From the NCBI GenBank assembly GCA_963816925.1, contig CAWFMY010000035.1, positions 62,001 to 126,000 of the forward strand: a DNA stretch of 64,000 bases. Reading direction: 5' to 3'. Shown here piece by piece: positions 55,962-64,000 of the stretch. The stretch is from CAIWHR01 sp963816925. Lineage in GTDB: Bacteria > Pseudomonadota > Gammaproteobacteria > Burkholderiales > Casimicrobiaceae. The position numbers and the translations under genes were made by a program. A model generated the notes under the pieces. The model made no database searches, had not been told where the DNA came from, and saw only the letters and a list, made by a program, of their open reading frames with translations. Within the stretch, counting starts at the first letter, position 1. The number at the start of each line of letters is the position of its first letter.

Positions 55962-57965
55962 TCAGCGCAGCGTCCACCACGACAGCAGCGCGAAGAGGCC
56001 GACGATCATCGTGAAGGCATAGTGGTAGACGTAACCGGACTGCATGTGCCGCAGCAGCGCGGATGCGAGCGCGACGGTCCGTGCCGTCCCGTTGACGAAA
56101 AAGCCGTCGATGATCGACTTGTCGCCGACGTCCGACAGGAACGTGCCGATGCGGCGGAAGCCGCCGGCGAAGAACCAGTCGTTGAACCGGTCGAAGTAGT
56201 ACTTGTTGTCGAGCAGCGTGTAGAGCCAGCCCGCCGATTTCCGGATCCGCGCCGGCAGCGCCGGGTTCAGGAGGTAGCAGTACCACGCCGTCGCGATGCC
56301 GGCGACCGCGAGCCAGAACGGAAGGCTCGTGAAAGCATGCATCACGAACGGCACGATCCCGGGCCACTCCTCCCGGAGCTTCTCCATCGCCGGGTGCGAC
56401 AGCACGACCGTGATCGAATCACCGTAATAGCCGCCGATCAGAATCGGCTCGACATACGACCACCCCGCATACACCGAGGGAATCGCAAGCAGGATCAACG
56501 GTACCGTCACGACCCACGGGCTTTCCCTGGGCTTCTCGCCGGGCGGCAGTCCGTGGTGCTCATCGCCGGCATGCGTGGCATCGTGGTGATGGGCGTCGGC
56601 CGTGAATCGCTCGTCGCCGTGAAATGCGAGGAACAGCATCCGGAATGAGTAGAACGCGGTGACGAACACGCCAGCCGTCACTGCGAAATACGCGTAGGCG
56701 TGGCCGGGGACGTTTGCGAAATGGACCGCCTCGATGATCAGGTCCTTCGAGTAGAACCCGGCAAAGGGCGGGATGCCGGCCAGCGCGAGCGAGCCGATCA
56801 CCGCGGTCCAGTAGGTGATCGGCATGTATTTGCGCAGGCCGCCCATCCGGCGCAGGTCCTGCTCGTGGTGCAGCGCGATGATCACCGACCCCGCGCCGAG
56901 GAACAGCAGCGCCTTGAAGAACGCATGGGTCATCAGATGGAAGATCGCCACCGAGTACGCCGAGACGCCCAGCGCGACCGTCATGTAGCCCAGCTGCGAC
57001 AGCGTCGAATAGGCGATCACCCGCTTGATGTCGTTCTGGACGATGCCGAGGAAGCCCATGAAGAGCGCCGTCGTCGCGCCGATGATCGTGACGAATCCGA
57101 GCGCGGTATCCGAGAGCTCGAACAGCGGGCTCATCCGCGCGACCATGAAGATGCCGGCGGTCACCATCGTCGCCGCGTGGATCAGCGCGGAAATCGGCGT
57201 CGGGCCCTCCATCGAGTCCGGCAGCCAGACGTGCAGCGGCATCTGCGCGCTCTTGCCCATCGCGCCGACGAAGAGGCAGATGCAGATGACGCTCATCAGC
57301 ATCCACTGCGACTTGCCGAGCAGATTGACGGTCGTCGTGGCGAGCTCCGGCGCCCGCGCGAATACGGTCGCATAGTCGAGCGTGCCGAAATGCGCCAGTA
57401 CCAGCCCGATCCCCAGCACGAAGCCGAAGTCGCCGACCCGGTTGGCGAGGAAGGCCTTCAGGTTGGCGTAAATGGCCGTCGGCCGCTCGTACCAGAAGCC
57501 GATCAGCAGGTACGACACGAGCCCGACCGCCTCCCAGCCGAAGAAAAGCTGGAGAAAATTGTTGCTCATCACCAGCATCAGCATGCTGAACGTGAAGAGC
57601 GAGATGTAGCTGAAAAAACGCGTGTAGCCCGGGTCGTCGGCCATGTAGCCGATCGTGTAGACGTGCACCATCAGCGAAACGAAGGTGACGACAAGCAGCA
57701 TCGTCGTCGTCAGCGGATCGATCAGGAAGCCGATCGCGAGCTTGAGGTCGCCCGATTGCAGCCACGTGTAGACGTCGCCGTTGAAGCTGTTCCCGGCCAT
57801 GACGTCGCGGAAGATGAAATACGAGGCGACCATCGACACGGCGACGCCGAGGCAGCACAACCAGTGCGAGGCGCTCCGGCCCAGCCTCGGGCCCCAGAGC
57901 CCGACGACGATCGCGGCGGCGAGCGGCGCGAGCGGGACGAGAAGATAGAGTTGCTGCATGGACAT
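55962..57965 (-). CDS. nuoL: NADH-quinone oxidoreductase subunit L
   Basis: The 667-residue distal proton-pumping subunit of complex I. Features include FFGWEAVGLVSYLLIGFW, KSAQMPLHVWLPDSMEGPTPISALIHAATMV, KRVIAYSTLSQLGYM and GIPPFAGFYSKD. The C-terminal lateral helix region is present with DNKYYFDRFNDWFFAGG. Two ATGs (57965 and 57959) are possible starts. It lies 9 bp after nuoK. Confidence 0.97.
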   Translation of the reverse strand: MSMQQLYLLVPLAPLAAAIVVGLWGPRLGRSASHWLCCLGVAVSMVASYFIFRDVMAGNSFNGDVYTWLQSGDLKLAIGFLIDPLTTTMLLVVTFVSLMVHVYTIGYMADDPGYTRFFSYISLFTFSMLMLVMSNNFLQLFFGWEAVGLVSYLLIGFWYERPTAIYANLKAFLANRVGDFGFVLGIGLVLAHFGTLDYATVFARAPELATTTVNLLGKSQWMLMSVICICLFVGAMGKSAQMPLHVWLPDSMEGPTPISALIHAATMVTAGIFMVARMSPLFELSDTALGFVTIIGATTALFMGFLGIVQNDIKRVIAYSTLSQLGYMTVALGVSAYSVAIFHLMTHAFFKALLFLGAGSVIIALHHEQDLRRMGGLRKYMPITYWTAVIGSLALAGIPPFAGFYSKDLIIEAVHFANVPGHAYAYFAVTAGVFVTAFYSFRMLFLAFHGDERFTADAHHHDATHAGDEHHGLPPGEKPRESPWVVTVPLILLAIPSVYAGWSYVEPILIGGYYGDSITVVLSHPAMEKLREEWPGIVPFVMHAFTSLPFWLAVAGIATAWYCYLLNPALPARIRKSAGWLYTLLDNKYYFDRFNDWFFAGGFRRIGTFLSDVGDKSIIDGFFVNGTARTVALASALLRHMQSGYVYHYAFTMIVGLFALLSWWTLR

Positions 57966-57974
57966 GTCGCGCCG

Positions 57975-58298
57975 TCAGCCCTTGAGCTCGTCGAGGTCCT
58001 CGACGTCGATCGAACCGACGTTGCGGAAGAGCAGGACCAGGATCGCGAGCCCGATCGCGGATTCGGCGGCGGCGACGGTCAGGATGAAGAACACGAACAC
58101 CTGGCCCGCCATGTCGTCGAGGAAGCTCGAGAACGCGATGAAGTTGAGGTTGACGGCAAGCAGCATCAGCTCGATCGCCATCAGCAGGATGATCACGTTG
58201 CGGCGATTGAGGAAGATGCCCGCCATGCTGATGGCGAACAGGACGGCCCCCAGCACAAGGTAGTGCGACAGCGTCGGCGGCGCGGCAAGGAAAGACAA
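57975..58298 (-). CDS. nuoK: NADH-quinone oxidoreductase subunit K (TTG start)
   Basis: A 107-residue three-helix membrane subunit of complex I. The conserved glutamates lie in LLMAIELMLLAVNLNFIAF and LTVAAAESAIGLAILVLLFR. The only in-frame start giving the conserved N terminus (SHYLVLGAVLFAISMAGIFLNRRNV) is TTG 58298, preceded by GGGAG. The next ATG would remove helix 1. It lies 28 bp downstream of nuoJ. Confidence 0.94.
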   Translation of the reverse strand: MSFLAAPPTLSHYLVLGAVLFAISMAGIFLNRRNVIILLMAIELMLLAVNLNFIAFSSFLDDMAGQVFVFFILTVAAAESAIGLAILVLLFRNVGSIDVEDLDELKG

Positions 58299-58326
58299 AG
58301 GGGCTCCCGGGGCGGAATACGGCGTG

Positions 58327-58934
58327 CTATGTGTCGTTTTTCTCGGAGGGCATGGAAAGCACGCGCACCCGGTCCTGCGCCCGGATTCTCACCTGCTTGC
58401 CGGGATCCTGGTATTTCGTCTCGCGGCGGCGGCGATGCGTCAGGGCGATGGCCGCGATGATCGCCACCAGCAGCACCACCGCGGCGATCTCGAACGGGTA
58501 GACATAGTCGGTGTAGAGGAGCGCGCCGAGCGCCTTCGTGTTGCTGCCCCCTGTCGGCGCCGGCGCCGTCGCGACCGCCACGCCGACCGGCTTGTTGCCG
58601 AGAAGCACCAGCGCCATCTCGACCAGCACCAGCACGAACACGGTCGCGCCGACCGGGAGGTAGCTCTTGAACTGCGTGCGCAGGTTGTCGAAATTGACGT
58701 CGAGCATCATCACGACGAACAGGAACAGCACCATCACCGCGCCGACGTAGACCAGCACCAGGGCAATGGCGAGGAATTCGGCGCGCAGCATCAGCCAGTG
58801 CGCGGCCGCGGTGAAGAACGCGAGCACGAGCCACAGCGCCGCGTGCACGGGGTTGCGCGCCGTGACGACGCGCAGCGCCGCGAACACGAGGATCGCGGCG
58901 AGAGGAGATAGAACAGTGCCGTTTGAACATTCAT
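58327..58934 (-). CDS. nuoJ: NADH-quinone oxidoreductase subunit J (frameshift near 5' end)
   Basis: A ~202-residue membrane subunit of complex I. The core matches the family: LVFAALRVVTARNPVHAALWLVLAFF, then LRAEFLAIALVLVYVGAVMVLFLFVVMMLD with the pi-bulge helix, and a charged C-terminal tail. The start ATG 58934 (MNVQTALFYLL) is out of frame with the rest. The break is near 58905-58915, where two extra bases (a CT repeat) or one missing base would restore FYLLAAILVFAAL. It lies 69 bp after nuoI. Confidence 0.9.
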
Positions 58935-59003
58935 CGCAGGAGGAATGGACCCGTCGCGAGCGCCGGCAAGGCCTCGCCGCGCGGCGGGCGCCGCGCATCC
59001 AAG

Positions 59004-59495
59004 TTAGCGGTATTTCGCATCTGGTTCGCGATCGCTGGCGATCTGCGCCTCGTAGCGGTCGCCGACGGCGAGCAGCATCTCTTTCGTGTAGTAGAGGTCG
59101 CCGCGCTTTTCGCCGTGGTACTCGAGGATGCGCGTCTCCACGATCGAATCGACCGGGCAGCTTTCCTCGCAGAAGCCGCAGAAGATGCATTTCGTGAGGT
59201 CGATGTCGTAGCGCGTCGTCCGTCGCGTGCCGTCGGCGCGCTTCTCGGACTCGATCGTGATCGCGAGCGCGGGGCAGACCGCCTCGCAGAGCTTGCAGGC
59301 GATGCAGCGCTCCTCGCCGTTGGGATAGCGGCGCAGCGCGTGCAGGCCGCGGAAGCGCGGGCTCTGCGGCGTCTTCTCCTCCGGGAACTGGACCGTGATC
59401 TTGCGCGCGAACATGTGACGGCCCGTCAGCATGAGGCCGCGCCACAGCTCGCCCAGGAGCCAGGTATTGAGGAATTCGCGCGAGCGTCGGAGCAT
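59004..59495 (-). CDS. nuoI: NADH-quinone oxidoreductase subunit I
   Basis: A 163-residue subunit carrying the two [4Fe-4S] clusters N6a and N6b. The ligands are in CIACKLCEAVCPALAI and CIFCGFCEESCPVDSI. The start MLRRSREFLNTWLLGELWRG at 59495 is the usual N-terminal amphipathic region, and QFPEEKTPQSPRFRGLHALRRYPNGEERC is conserved. It lies 11 bp after nuoH. Confidence 0.97.
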   Translation of the reverse strand: MLRRSREFLNTWLLGELWRGLMLTGRHMFARKITVQFPEEKTPQSPRFRGLHALRRYPNGEERCIACKLCEAVCPALAITIESEKRADGTRRTTRYDIDLTKCIFCGFCEESCPVDSIVETRILEYHGEKRGDLYYTKEMLLAVGDRYEAQIASDREPDAKYR

Positions 59496-59506
59496 CGTCG
59501 TCGCCG

Positions 59507-60589
59507 TCAATGGAAGAGCCCGGCCCAGCGCGTCTGCATCATCGCGCCGAGGAACACGATCCAGACGAGCGTCACCGGGATGAACACCTTCCAGCCGAGC
59601 CGCATGATCTGGTCGTAGCGATAGCGCGGAAACGTCGCGCGGATCCACAGGAAGAAGAACAGCACGACCGACATCTTCCCGAACAGCCAGAGCATGCCGT
59701 CGCCGAACGGCGCGGTGCCGCCCATCACCGGCACCCACATCGGGAGCGTCAGGTCGTTGAGCGCGGGCCACACCGACAGCCAGCCGCCCAGGAACATGAC
59801 CGAAGCCAGCGCCGAGATCAGGATCATGTTCATGTACTCGGCGAGGAAGAACACCGCGAACGCAACGCCCGAATACTCGACGTGGAAGCCCGCGACGATT
59901 TCCGACTCCCCTTCCGCCACGTCGAATGGATGGCGGTTCGTTTCGGCAACGCCGGAGATCAGGTACACGATGAAGAGCGGGAACAAGGGAATGAAGTACC
60001 AGTGCGCGAGGCCGCCCTCCTGCCCTTGCACGATGCCGGAAAGGTTCAGCGTGTTCGCCGCCATCAGCACGCCGACGAGCGCGAAGCCCATGGCGATTTC
60101 ATAGGAGACGATCTGCGCGGCGGAGCGGAGGCAGCCGAGGAACGCGTACTTGGAATTCGACGCCCAGCCCGCGAGAATGATCCCGTAGACGCCGATCGAC
60201 GTCATCGCGAGAACGTAGAGAAGGCCCGCGTTGATGTCCGCGAGCACGACACCGTCCGTGAACGGCACGACGGCCCATGCCGCAAGCGCCGGCGCAATGG
60301 CAAGGATCGGCGCGATGAAGAACAGGTAGCGGCTGGCGCCGGTCGGCAGCACGATCTCCTTGAAGATCAGCTTGAAGACGTCGGCGAACGGCTGCAGCAG
60401 CCCGAGCGGACCGACCCGATTCGGGCCGATGCGCACCTGCATCCAGCCGATGACCTTGCGCTCGGCGAGCGTGAGATAGGCGACGCTCAGGATCAACGGG
60501 ATGGCGATCGCGACGATCTTCACCAGCGTCCACGCGGTGATCTTGATCGCCGGCCAGGCGGATCCGAAAAGGGTCGCGAGCCATTCCAT
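59507..60589 (-). CDS. nuoH: NADH-quinone oxidoreductase subunit H
   Basis: A 360-residue membrane subunit at the quinone site of complex I. Conserved parts are TLAERKVIGWMQVRIGPNRVGPLGLLQPFADVFKL, ASNSKYAFLGCLRSAAQIVSYE and ETNRHPFDVAEGESEIVAGFHVEYSG. The ATG at 60589 overlaps the nuoG stop (ATGA). Note that the frame opposite and upstream stays open for long distances, but the protein start is clear. Confidence 0.97.
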   Translation of the reverse strand: MEWLATLFGSAWPAIKITAWTLVKIVAIAIPLILSVAYLTLAERKVIGWMQVRIGPNRVGPLGLLQPFADVFKLIFKEIVLPTGASRYLFFIAPILAIAPALAAWAVVPFTDGVVLADINAGLLYVLAMTSIGVYGIILAGWASNSKYAFLGCLRSAAQIVSYEIAMGFALVGVLMAANTLNLSGIVQGQEGGLAHWYFIPLFPLFIVYLISGVAETNRHPFDVAEGESEIVAGFHVEYSGVAFAVFFLAEYMNMILISALASVMFLGGWLSVWPALNDLTLPMWVPVMGGTAPFGDGMLWLFGKMSVVLFFFLWIRATFPRYRYDQIMRLGWKVFIPVTLVWIVFLGAMMQTRWAGLFH

Positions 60590-62919
60590 CAGAGCGGCTC
60601 CACGACAATTGCTCCGGACAGGCCATCGAGGCCGCAGGTCGACGGATGCGCGGCGGCGATGTGCACGACGCCCGACGGCACCGCGGCATCGATTTGCGCG
60701 GTCAACACCGCTTCGCCGCGACCCTGCCGCACCTTGACCGTTCCGCCTTCGGCAACGCCGATCCGCTGCAGCGTGAGCGCATTCATTCGCGCCCGCGGCG
60801 GCCGCCCATCGGCGGACTGCTGCAGCGACGGCGCCCGGCGGGCCAGCGGATCCGCGAAATAGATCGGGACGTCGGCGACACGCTCGATTCCGTGCGTCGC
60901 GACGGCCGGCTTGACGATGTCCACGCGCGTGCCGTTGGCGAGCTGCGATGCAAGCGCCGGCCCGATCGGCAGCAGTTTCGACCGCACATCGTCGATCGAC
61001 TCGAAGTCGAATCCCGGCAATCCGAGCAGCGAACCCAGCACGCGCAGCACCTTCCACGCCGGGCGCGTTTCGCCGAACGGCTTGACGACGCCGTTGAAGG
61101 TCTGTGCGCGTCCTTCGCAGTTGACGAACGTGCCGGCTGTCTCGGTGAACGGCGAAACGGGAAGCAGCACGTCGGCGTAGGGCGTGCCGTGGCGGAACGG
61201 CGACATCACGACGACGAAGTCGGCCTTTTCGAGCGCCGCTCGCGCGGTGACCGGATGCGCGCAGTCGAATTCGGGCTCCGCGCCGAGGACGATGTAGGCC
61301 TTGCGCGGATCGGCAAGCATCGCGAGCGCGTTCATTCCGCCCGCCTTTGGCAGCGCGCCCGCGACGTATCCACCCACGCTGTTCGCGGCCTCCGTCAGGC
61401 AACCGAGCGTCGCGCCCGTCAGTTCGGCCAGCGCCTGCGCGAGCGCGAACAGTTGGGAGGCTTCCGGATGTTGTTCCGCGCCGTTGCCGAGCAGCACGGC
61501 TTTTCGCTTGCCCGACAGCAGCGACGCCGCGATCACGTCGGCCGCGGCGGCGGGCTCGATCCCCGCCAACGCGGGCGGCACCGTCTTGCCGGCACCCTTC
61601 GCCGCAGCGACGACGATCTCGGCGAGCGCGAGCGGCAGCATCGCCGGAACCGCGACGAACGCATTCGCCACGCGGATCAGCGAATCGTCGTGGACAGACT
61701 GGAGCAGCGAGACCTCCGCGCCCTTCTTCGCCGCCTGGCGCAGCCGTTGCGCGACCAGCGGATGGTCCTTGCGCAGGAAGCTGCCGATGACCAGGACGCG
61801 ATCGAGCGCGTTGACGTCGGCGACGGGCAGTCCGAGCCACGGAATGCCGGACCCCTTGCCGTCGCCGCGAAAATCCGACTGCCGCAGCCGGAAATCGATG
61901 TTGTCCGCGCCGAGGTCGCGCGTCAGCTTCGCCGCGAGCGCCATTTCCTCGAGCGTGGAATGGGGCGACACGAGCGTACCGAGCGCCGCGGGGCCATGCT
62001 TGGCGATCGCTTCGCGAAGGCCCTCCGCCACCCGCGCAAGCGCCGTCTGCCAGTCGACGGCCTTCCATTCGCCGCCGACCTGCATCATCGGCGAGGCGAG
62101 CCGCTCCTCGCTCGCGAGCGCCTCGTACGAGAAGCGGTCCTTGTCGGAGATCCAGCACTCGTTGACCGCTTCGTTTTCGAGCGGCAGGACGCGCAGCACG
62201 CGGTCGTCCTTCACCTGGACGACGAGGTTGCTGCCGAGCGAGTCGTGCGGCGACACCGACTTGCGGCGGGCGAGCTCCCACGTCCGCGCCGCGTAGCGAA
62301 ATGGCTTCGACGTGAGCGCGCCCACGGGACAGATGTCGATCATGTTCCCGGACAGCTCGGAATCGACGGTCCTGCCCACGAAGGAGACGATCTCGGAATG
62401 CTCGCCGCGGCCGATCATCCCGAGCTCCATCACGCCGGCGATCTCCTGCCCGAACCGGACGCAACGCGTGCACTGGATGCATCGCGCCATTTCCTCGGCC
62501 GACACCAGCGGACCGAGGTACTTGTGGAACACGACGCGCTTTTCCTCGGTGTAACGCGAGGCGGACGGACCGTAGCCGACCGCGAGGTCCTGCAATTGGC
62601 ACTCGCCGCCCTGGTCGCAGATCGGGCAGTCGAGAGGATGGTTGATCAGCAGGAACTCCATCACCGACTTCTGCGCCTGGACCGCGAGCTCGGAGGCCGT
62701 CCACACCTTCATGCCTTCGGCGGCAGGCGTCGCGCACGCGGGCATCGGCTTCGGCGCCTTCTCGACCTGCACGAGGCACATCCGGCAGTTGGCGGCGATC
62801 GACAGCTTCTTGTGGTAGCAGAAATGCGGGACGTAGATGCCGAGCACGTGCGCGGCATCCATCACCGTGCTGCCGGGCGCGACCTGCACCTGCCTGCCGT
62901 CGATTTCGAGGTTCAGCAT
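60589..62919 (-). CDS. nuoG: NADH-quinone oxidoreductase subunit G
   Basis: The 776-residue large iron-sulfur subunit of complex I. The N-terminal [2Fe-2S] site is in YVPHFCYHKKLSIAANCRMC. [4Fe-4S] sites follow in CPICDQGGECQLQDL, CIQCTRCVRFGQEIAGV and the ICPVGALTSKPF region. The C-terminal part is molybdopterin-oxidoreductase-like but serves only as scaffold. The start is 62919, 6 bp after nuoF. The stop overlaps nuoH. Confidence 0.97.
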   Translation of the reverse strand: MLNLEIDGRQVQVAPGSTVMDAAHVLGIYVPHFCYHKKLSIAANCRMCLVQVEKAPKPMPACATPAAEGMKVWTASELAVQAQKSVMEFLLINHPLDCPICDQGGECQLQDLAVGYGPSASRYTEEKRVVFHKYLGPLVSAEEMARCIQCTRCVRFGQEIAGVMELGMIGRGEHSEIVSFVGRTVDSELSGNMIDICPVGALTSKPFRYAARTWELARRKSVSPHDSLGSNLVVQVKDDRVLRVLPLENEAVNECWISDKDRFSYEALASEERLASPMMQVGGEWKAVDWQTALARVAEGLREAIAKHGPAALGTLVSPHSTLEEMALAAKLTRDLGADNIDFRLRQSDFRGDGKGSGIPWLGLPVADVNALDRVLVIGSFLRKDHPLVAQRLRQAAKKGAEVSLLQSVHDDSLIRVANAFVAVPAMLPLALAEIVVAAAKGAGKTVPPALAGIEPAAAADVIAASLLSGKRKAVLLGNGAEQHPEASQLFALAQALAELTGATLGCLTEAANSVGGYVAGALPKAGGMNALAMLADPRKAYIVLGAEPEFDCAHPVTARAALEKADFVVVMSPFRHGTPYADVLLPVSPFTETAGTFVNCEGRAQTFNGVVKPFGETRPAWKVLRVLGSLLGLPGFDFESIDDVRSKLLPIGPALASQLANGTRVDIVKPAVATHGIERVADVPIYFADPLARRAPSLQQSADGRPPRARMNALTLQRIGVAEGGTVKVRQGRGEAVLTAQIDAAVPSGVVHIAAAHPSTCGLDGLSGAIVVEPL

Positions 62920-62925
62920 GGCGAT

Positions 62926-64000
62926 TCAGGATGTATCGGGGGCGACGATGCAGCGCTTGTGGTCGATGTGGTGCTGGAACTCGTCGCGGAAATGCTTGAC
63001 GAAGCTCTTCACCGGCAGCGCCGCCGCGTCGCCCAGCGCGCAGATCGTGCGGCCGGCGATGTTGTCGGCGACCGAAGTCAGAAGGTCGAGGTCCTCGTTG
63101 CGGCCGTTGCCGTGCTCGATCCGGTCGACCACGCGCCACAGCCAGCCCGTCCCTTCGCGGCACGGCGTGCACTGGCCGCACGATTCCTCGTAATAGAAGT
63201 ACGACAACCGCAGCAGCGACTTCACCATGCAGCGCGTGTCGTCCATCACGATCACCGCGCCCGAGCCGAGCATCGAGCCGGCCTTGGCGATCGAGTCGTA
63301 GTCCATGTCGGTGGCCATCATCACGGCGCCCGGCAGCACGGGCATCGACGAGCCGCCGGGGATCACGGCCTTCAGCGTGCGACCCTCGCGCACGCCTCCC
63401 GCCATCTCGAGGAGCGTCGCGAACGGCGTGCCGAGCTTCACTTCGAAGTTGCCGGGGCGGCGGACGTCGCCCGAAACGGAAAAGATCTTGGTGCCGCCGT
63501 TGTTGGGGCGCCCGAGGTTCAGGAACGCCTCTCCGCCGTGGCGGATGATCCACGGCACGGCCGCGAACGTCTCGGTGTTGTTGATCGTCGTCGGCTTGCC
63601 GTAGAGGCCGAAGCTCGCGGGAAACGGCGGCTTGAACCGCGGCTGCCCCTTCTTGCCCTCGAGCGACTCGAGCAGCGCCGTCTCCTCGCCGCAGATGTAC
63701 GCGCCGTATCCGTGATGGTTCTGCAGGATGAACGTGAACCCGGAGCCCAGGATGTCGTTGCCGAGAAAGCCCGCCTCGTACGCCTCCGCCAACGCTTCCT
63801 CGCAGCGCTCGTAGGTGTCCCAGATCTCGCCGTGGACGTAGTTGTAGCCGCGCCGGCAGCCCATCGCGTAGGCGGCAATCGCCATCCCCTCGATCAGCGC
63901 GTGCGGGTTGTAGCGCATCAGGTCGCGGTCCTTGAACGTGCCTGGCTCGCCCTCGTCGGAGTTGCACACGAGGTACTTGTCGCCTGCGAACTGCTGCGGC
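62926..64000 (-). CDS. nuoF: NADH-quinone oxidoreductase subunit F (5' part outside window)
   Basis: The C-terminal ~357 residues of the flavin-bearing NADH-binding subunit. The reading frame runs off the right edge, so the start is outside. FMN/NADH site features are NSDEGEPGTFKDRDL and YICGEETALLESLEGKKGQPRFKPPFPA. The [4Fe-4S] cluster N3 site is ESCGQCTPCREGTGW with a further Cys in TICALGDAAALP. It begins the visible nuoF-to-nuoN run on the minus strand, so nuoA-E should lie to the right. Confidence 0.97.
   Translation of the reverse strand, partial: PQQFAGDKYLVCNSDEGEPGTFKDRDLMRYNPHALIEGMAIAAYAMGCRRGYNYVHGEIWDTYERCEEALAEAYEAGFLGNDILGSGFTFILQNHHGYGAYICGEETALLESLEGKKGQPRFKPPFPASFGLYGKPTTINNTETFAAVPWIIRHGGEAFLNLGRPNNGGTKIFSVSGDVRRPGNFEVKLGTPFATLLEMAGGVREGRTLKAVIPGGSSMPVLPGAVMMATDMDYDSIAKAGSMLGSGAVIVMDDTRCMVKSLLRLSYFYYEESCGQCTPCREGTGWLWRVVDRIEHGNGRNEDLDLLTSVADNIAGRTICALGDAAALPVKSFVKHFRDEFQHHIDHKRCIVAPDTS

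Noticed and set aside
54449..58911. Several plus-strand frames opposite nuoN-nuoJ
   Set aside because: Highly charged His/Arg/Asp-rich translations typical of antisense to membrane-protein genes; no family features.
59507..63967. A 1486-codon minus-strand frame spanning nuoF to nuoH
   Set aside because: Only the nuoH part is protein-like; the rest is an out-of-frame reading of nuoG and nuoF, which are intact in their own frames.

Overview
The window is 64 kb of GC-rich chromosomal DNA, most likely from a betaproteobacterium (Burkholderiales-like). Evidence is the strongly GC-ending codon use, the orn / M48 protease / cytochrome c / pterin dehydratase / rsgA / CobD-like neighbourhood, a nuo operon in betaproteobacterial order, and a lutABC set. 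This assignment is inference from gene content. I saw no rRNA, tRNA, CRISPR array, prophage or complete insertion sequence. The region reads as core metabolic chromosome with a few accessory patches.

Layout. 0-6 kb: the 3' end of a phosphohexomutase, threonine ammonia-lyase, an Mpo1-like membrane protein, and a TAXI-type TRAP transporter with DUF1850. 6-11 kb: Nudix hydrolase, O-methyltransferase, oligoribonuclease, Ste24-type protease, cytochrome c, PCD, RsgA, then a 159-bp MITE-like element. 11-15 kb (minus strand): thioesterase, acetoacetyl-CoA synthetase, isochorismatase-like hydrolase and CobD/CbiB-like protein. 15-19 kb: ETF-ubiquinone oxidoreductase, a lipoprotein, an HTH regulator and Hsp20 with an FNR-like box. 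19-26.4 kb: a ROK sugar kinase divergent from a five-gene Afu/Fbp-type ABC operon ending in an inositol-monophosphatase-family enzyme. 26-28.4 kb: a PCuAC-like protein and a secreted repeat protein. 28.4-34.6 kb: acyl-CoA dehydrogenase with etfAB, divergent from a CyaC-like redox adenylate cyclase, and a MOSC protein. 34.6-37.5 kb: small accessory genes. 37.7-40.8 kb: adenylate cyclase-ATPase-TPR protein. 40.9-45.3 kb: small secreted proteins, Na+/H+ antiporter, MFS. 45.3-48.8 kb (minus): LanC-like protein, VOC protein, DUF4199, LuxR regulator, DHFR-like reductase. 48.8-53 kb (minus): lutABC with an embedded aminotransferase. 53-64 kb (minus): nuoF to nuoN.

Functional themes. Many genes feed electrons into the quinone pool: acyl-CoA dehydrogenase, ETF, ETF-QO, LutABC and complex I. 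The most interesting regulatory candidate is a membrane adenylate cyclase with a diheme-type anchor and a [2Fe-2S] domain, divergent from etfBA. The ABC operon may import phosphorylated sugars.

Quality caveat. At least a dozen genes are broken by one-base indels, including nuoN, nuoJ, the ETF-QO gene and acetoacetyl-CoA synthetase. Most breaks are consistent with one extra base. Two stretches (32.1-33.3 kb and 39.7-40.8 kb) carry dense clusters. Indels in housekeeping genes suggest sequencing or assembly error more than gene decay. I give such genes their full inferred extent and state where the frame breaks.
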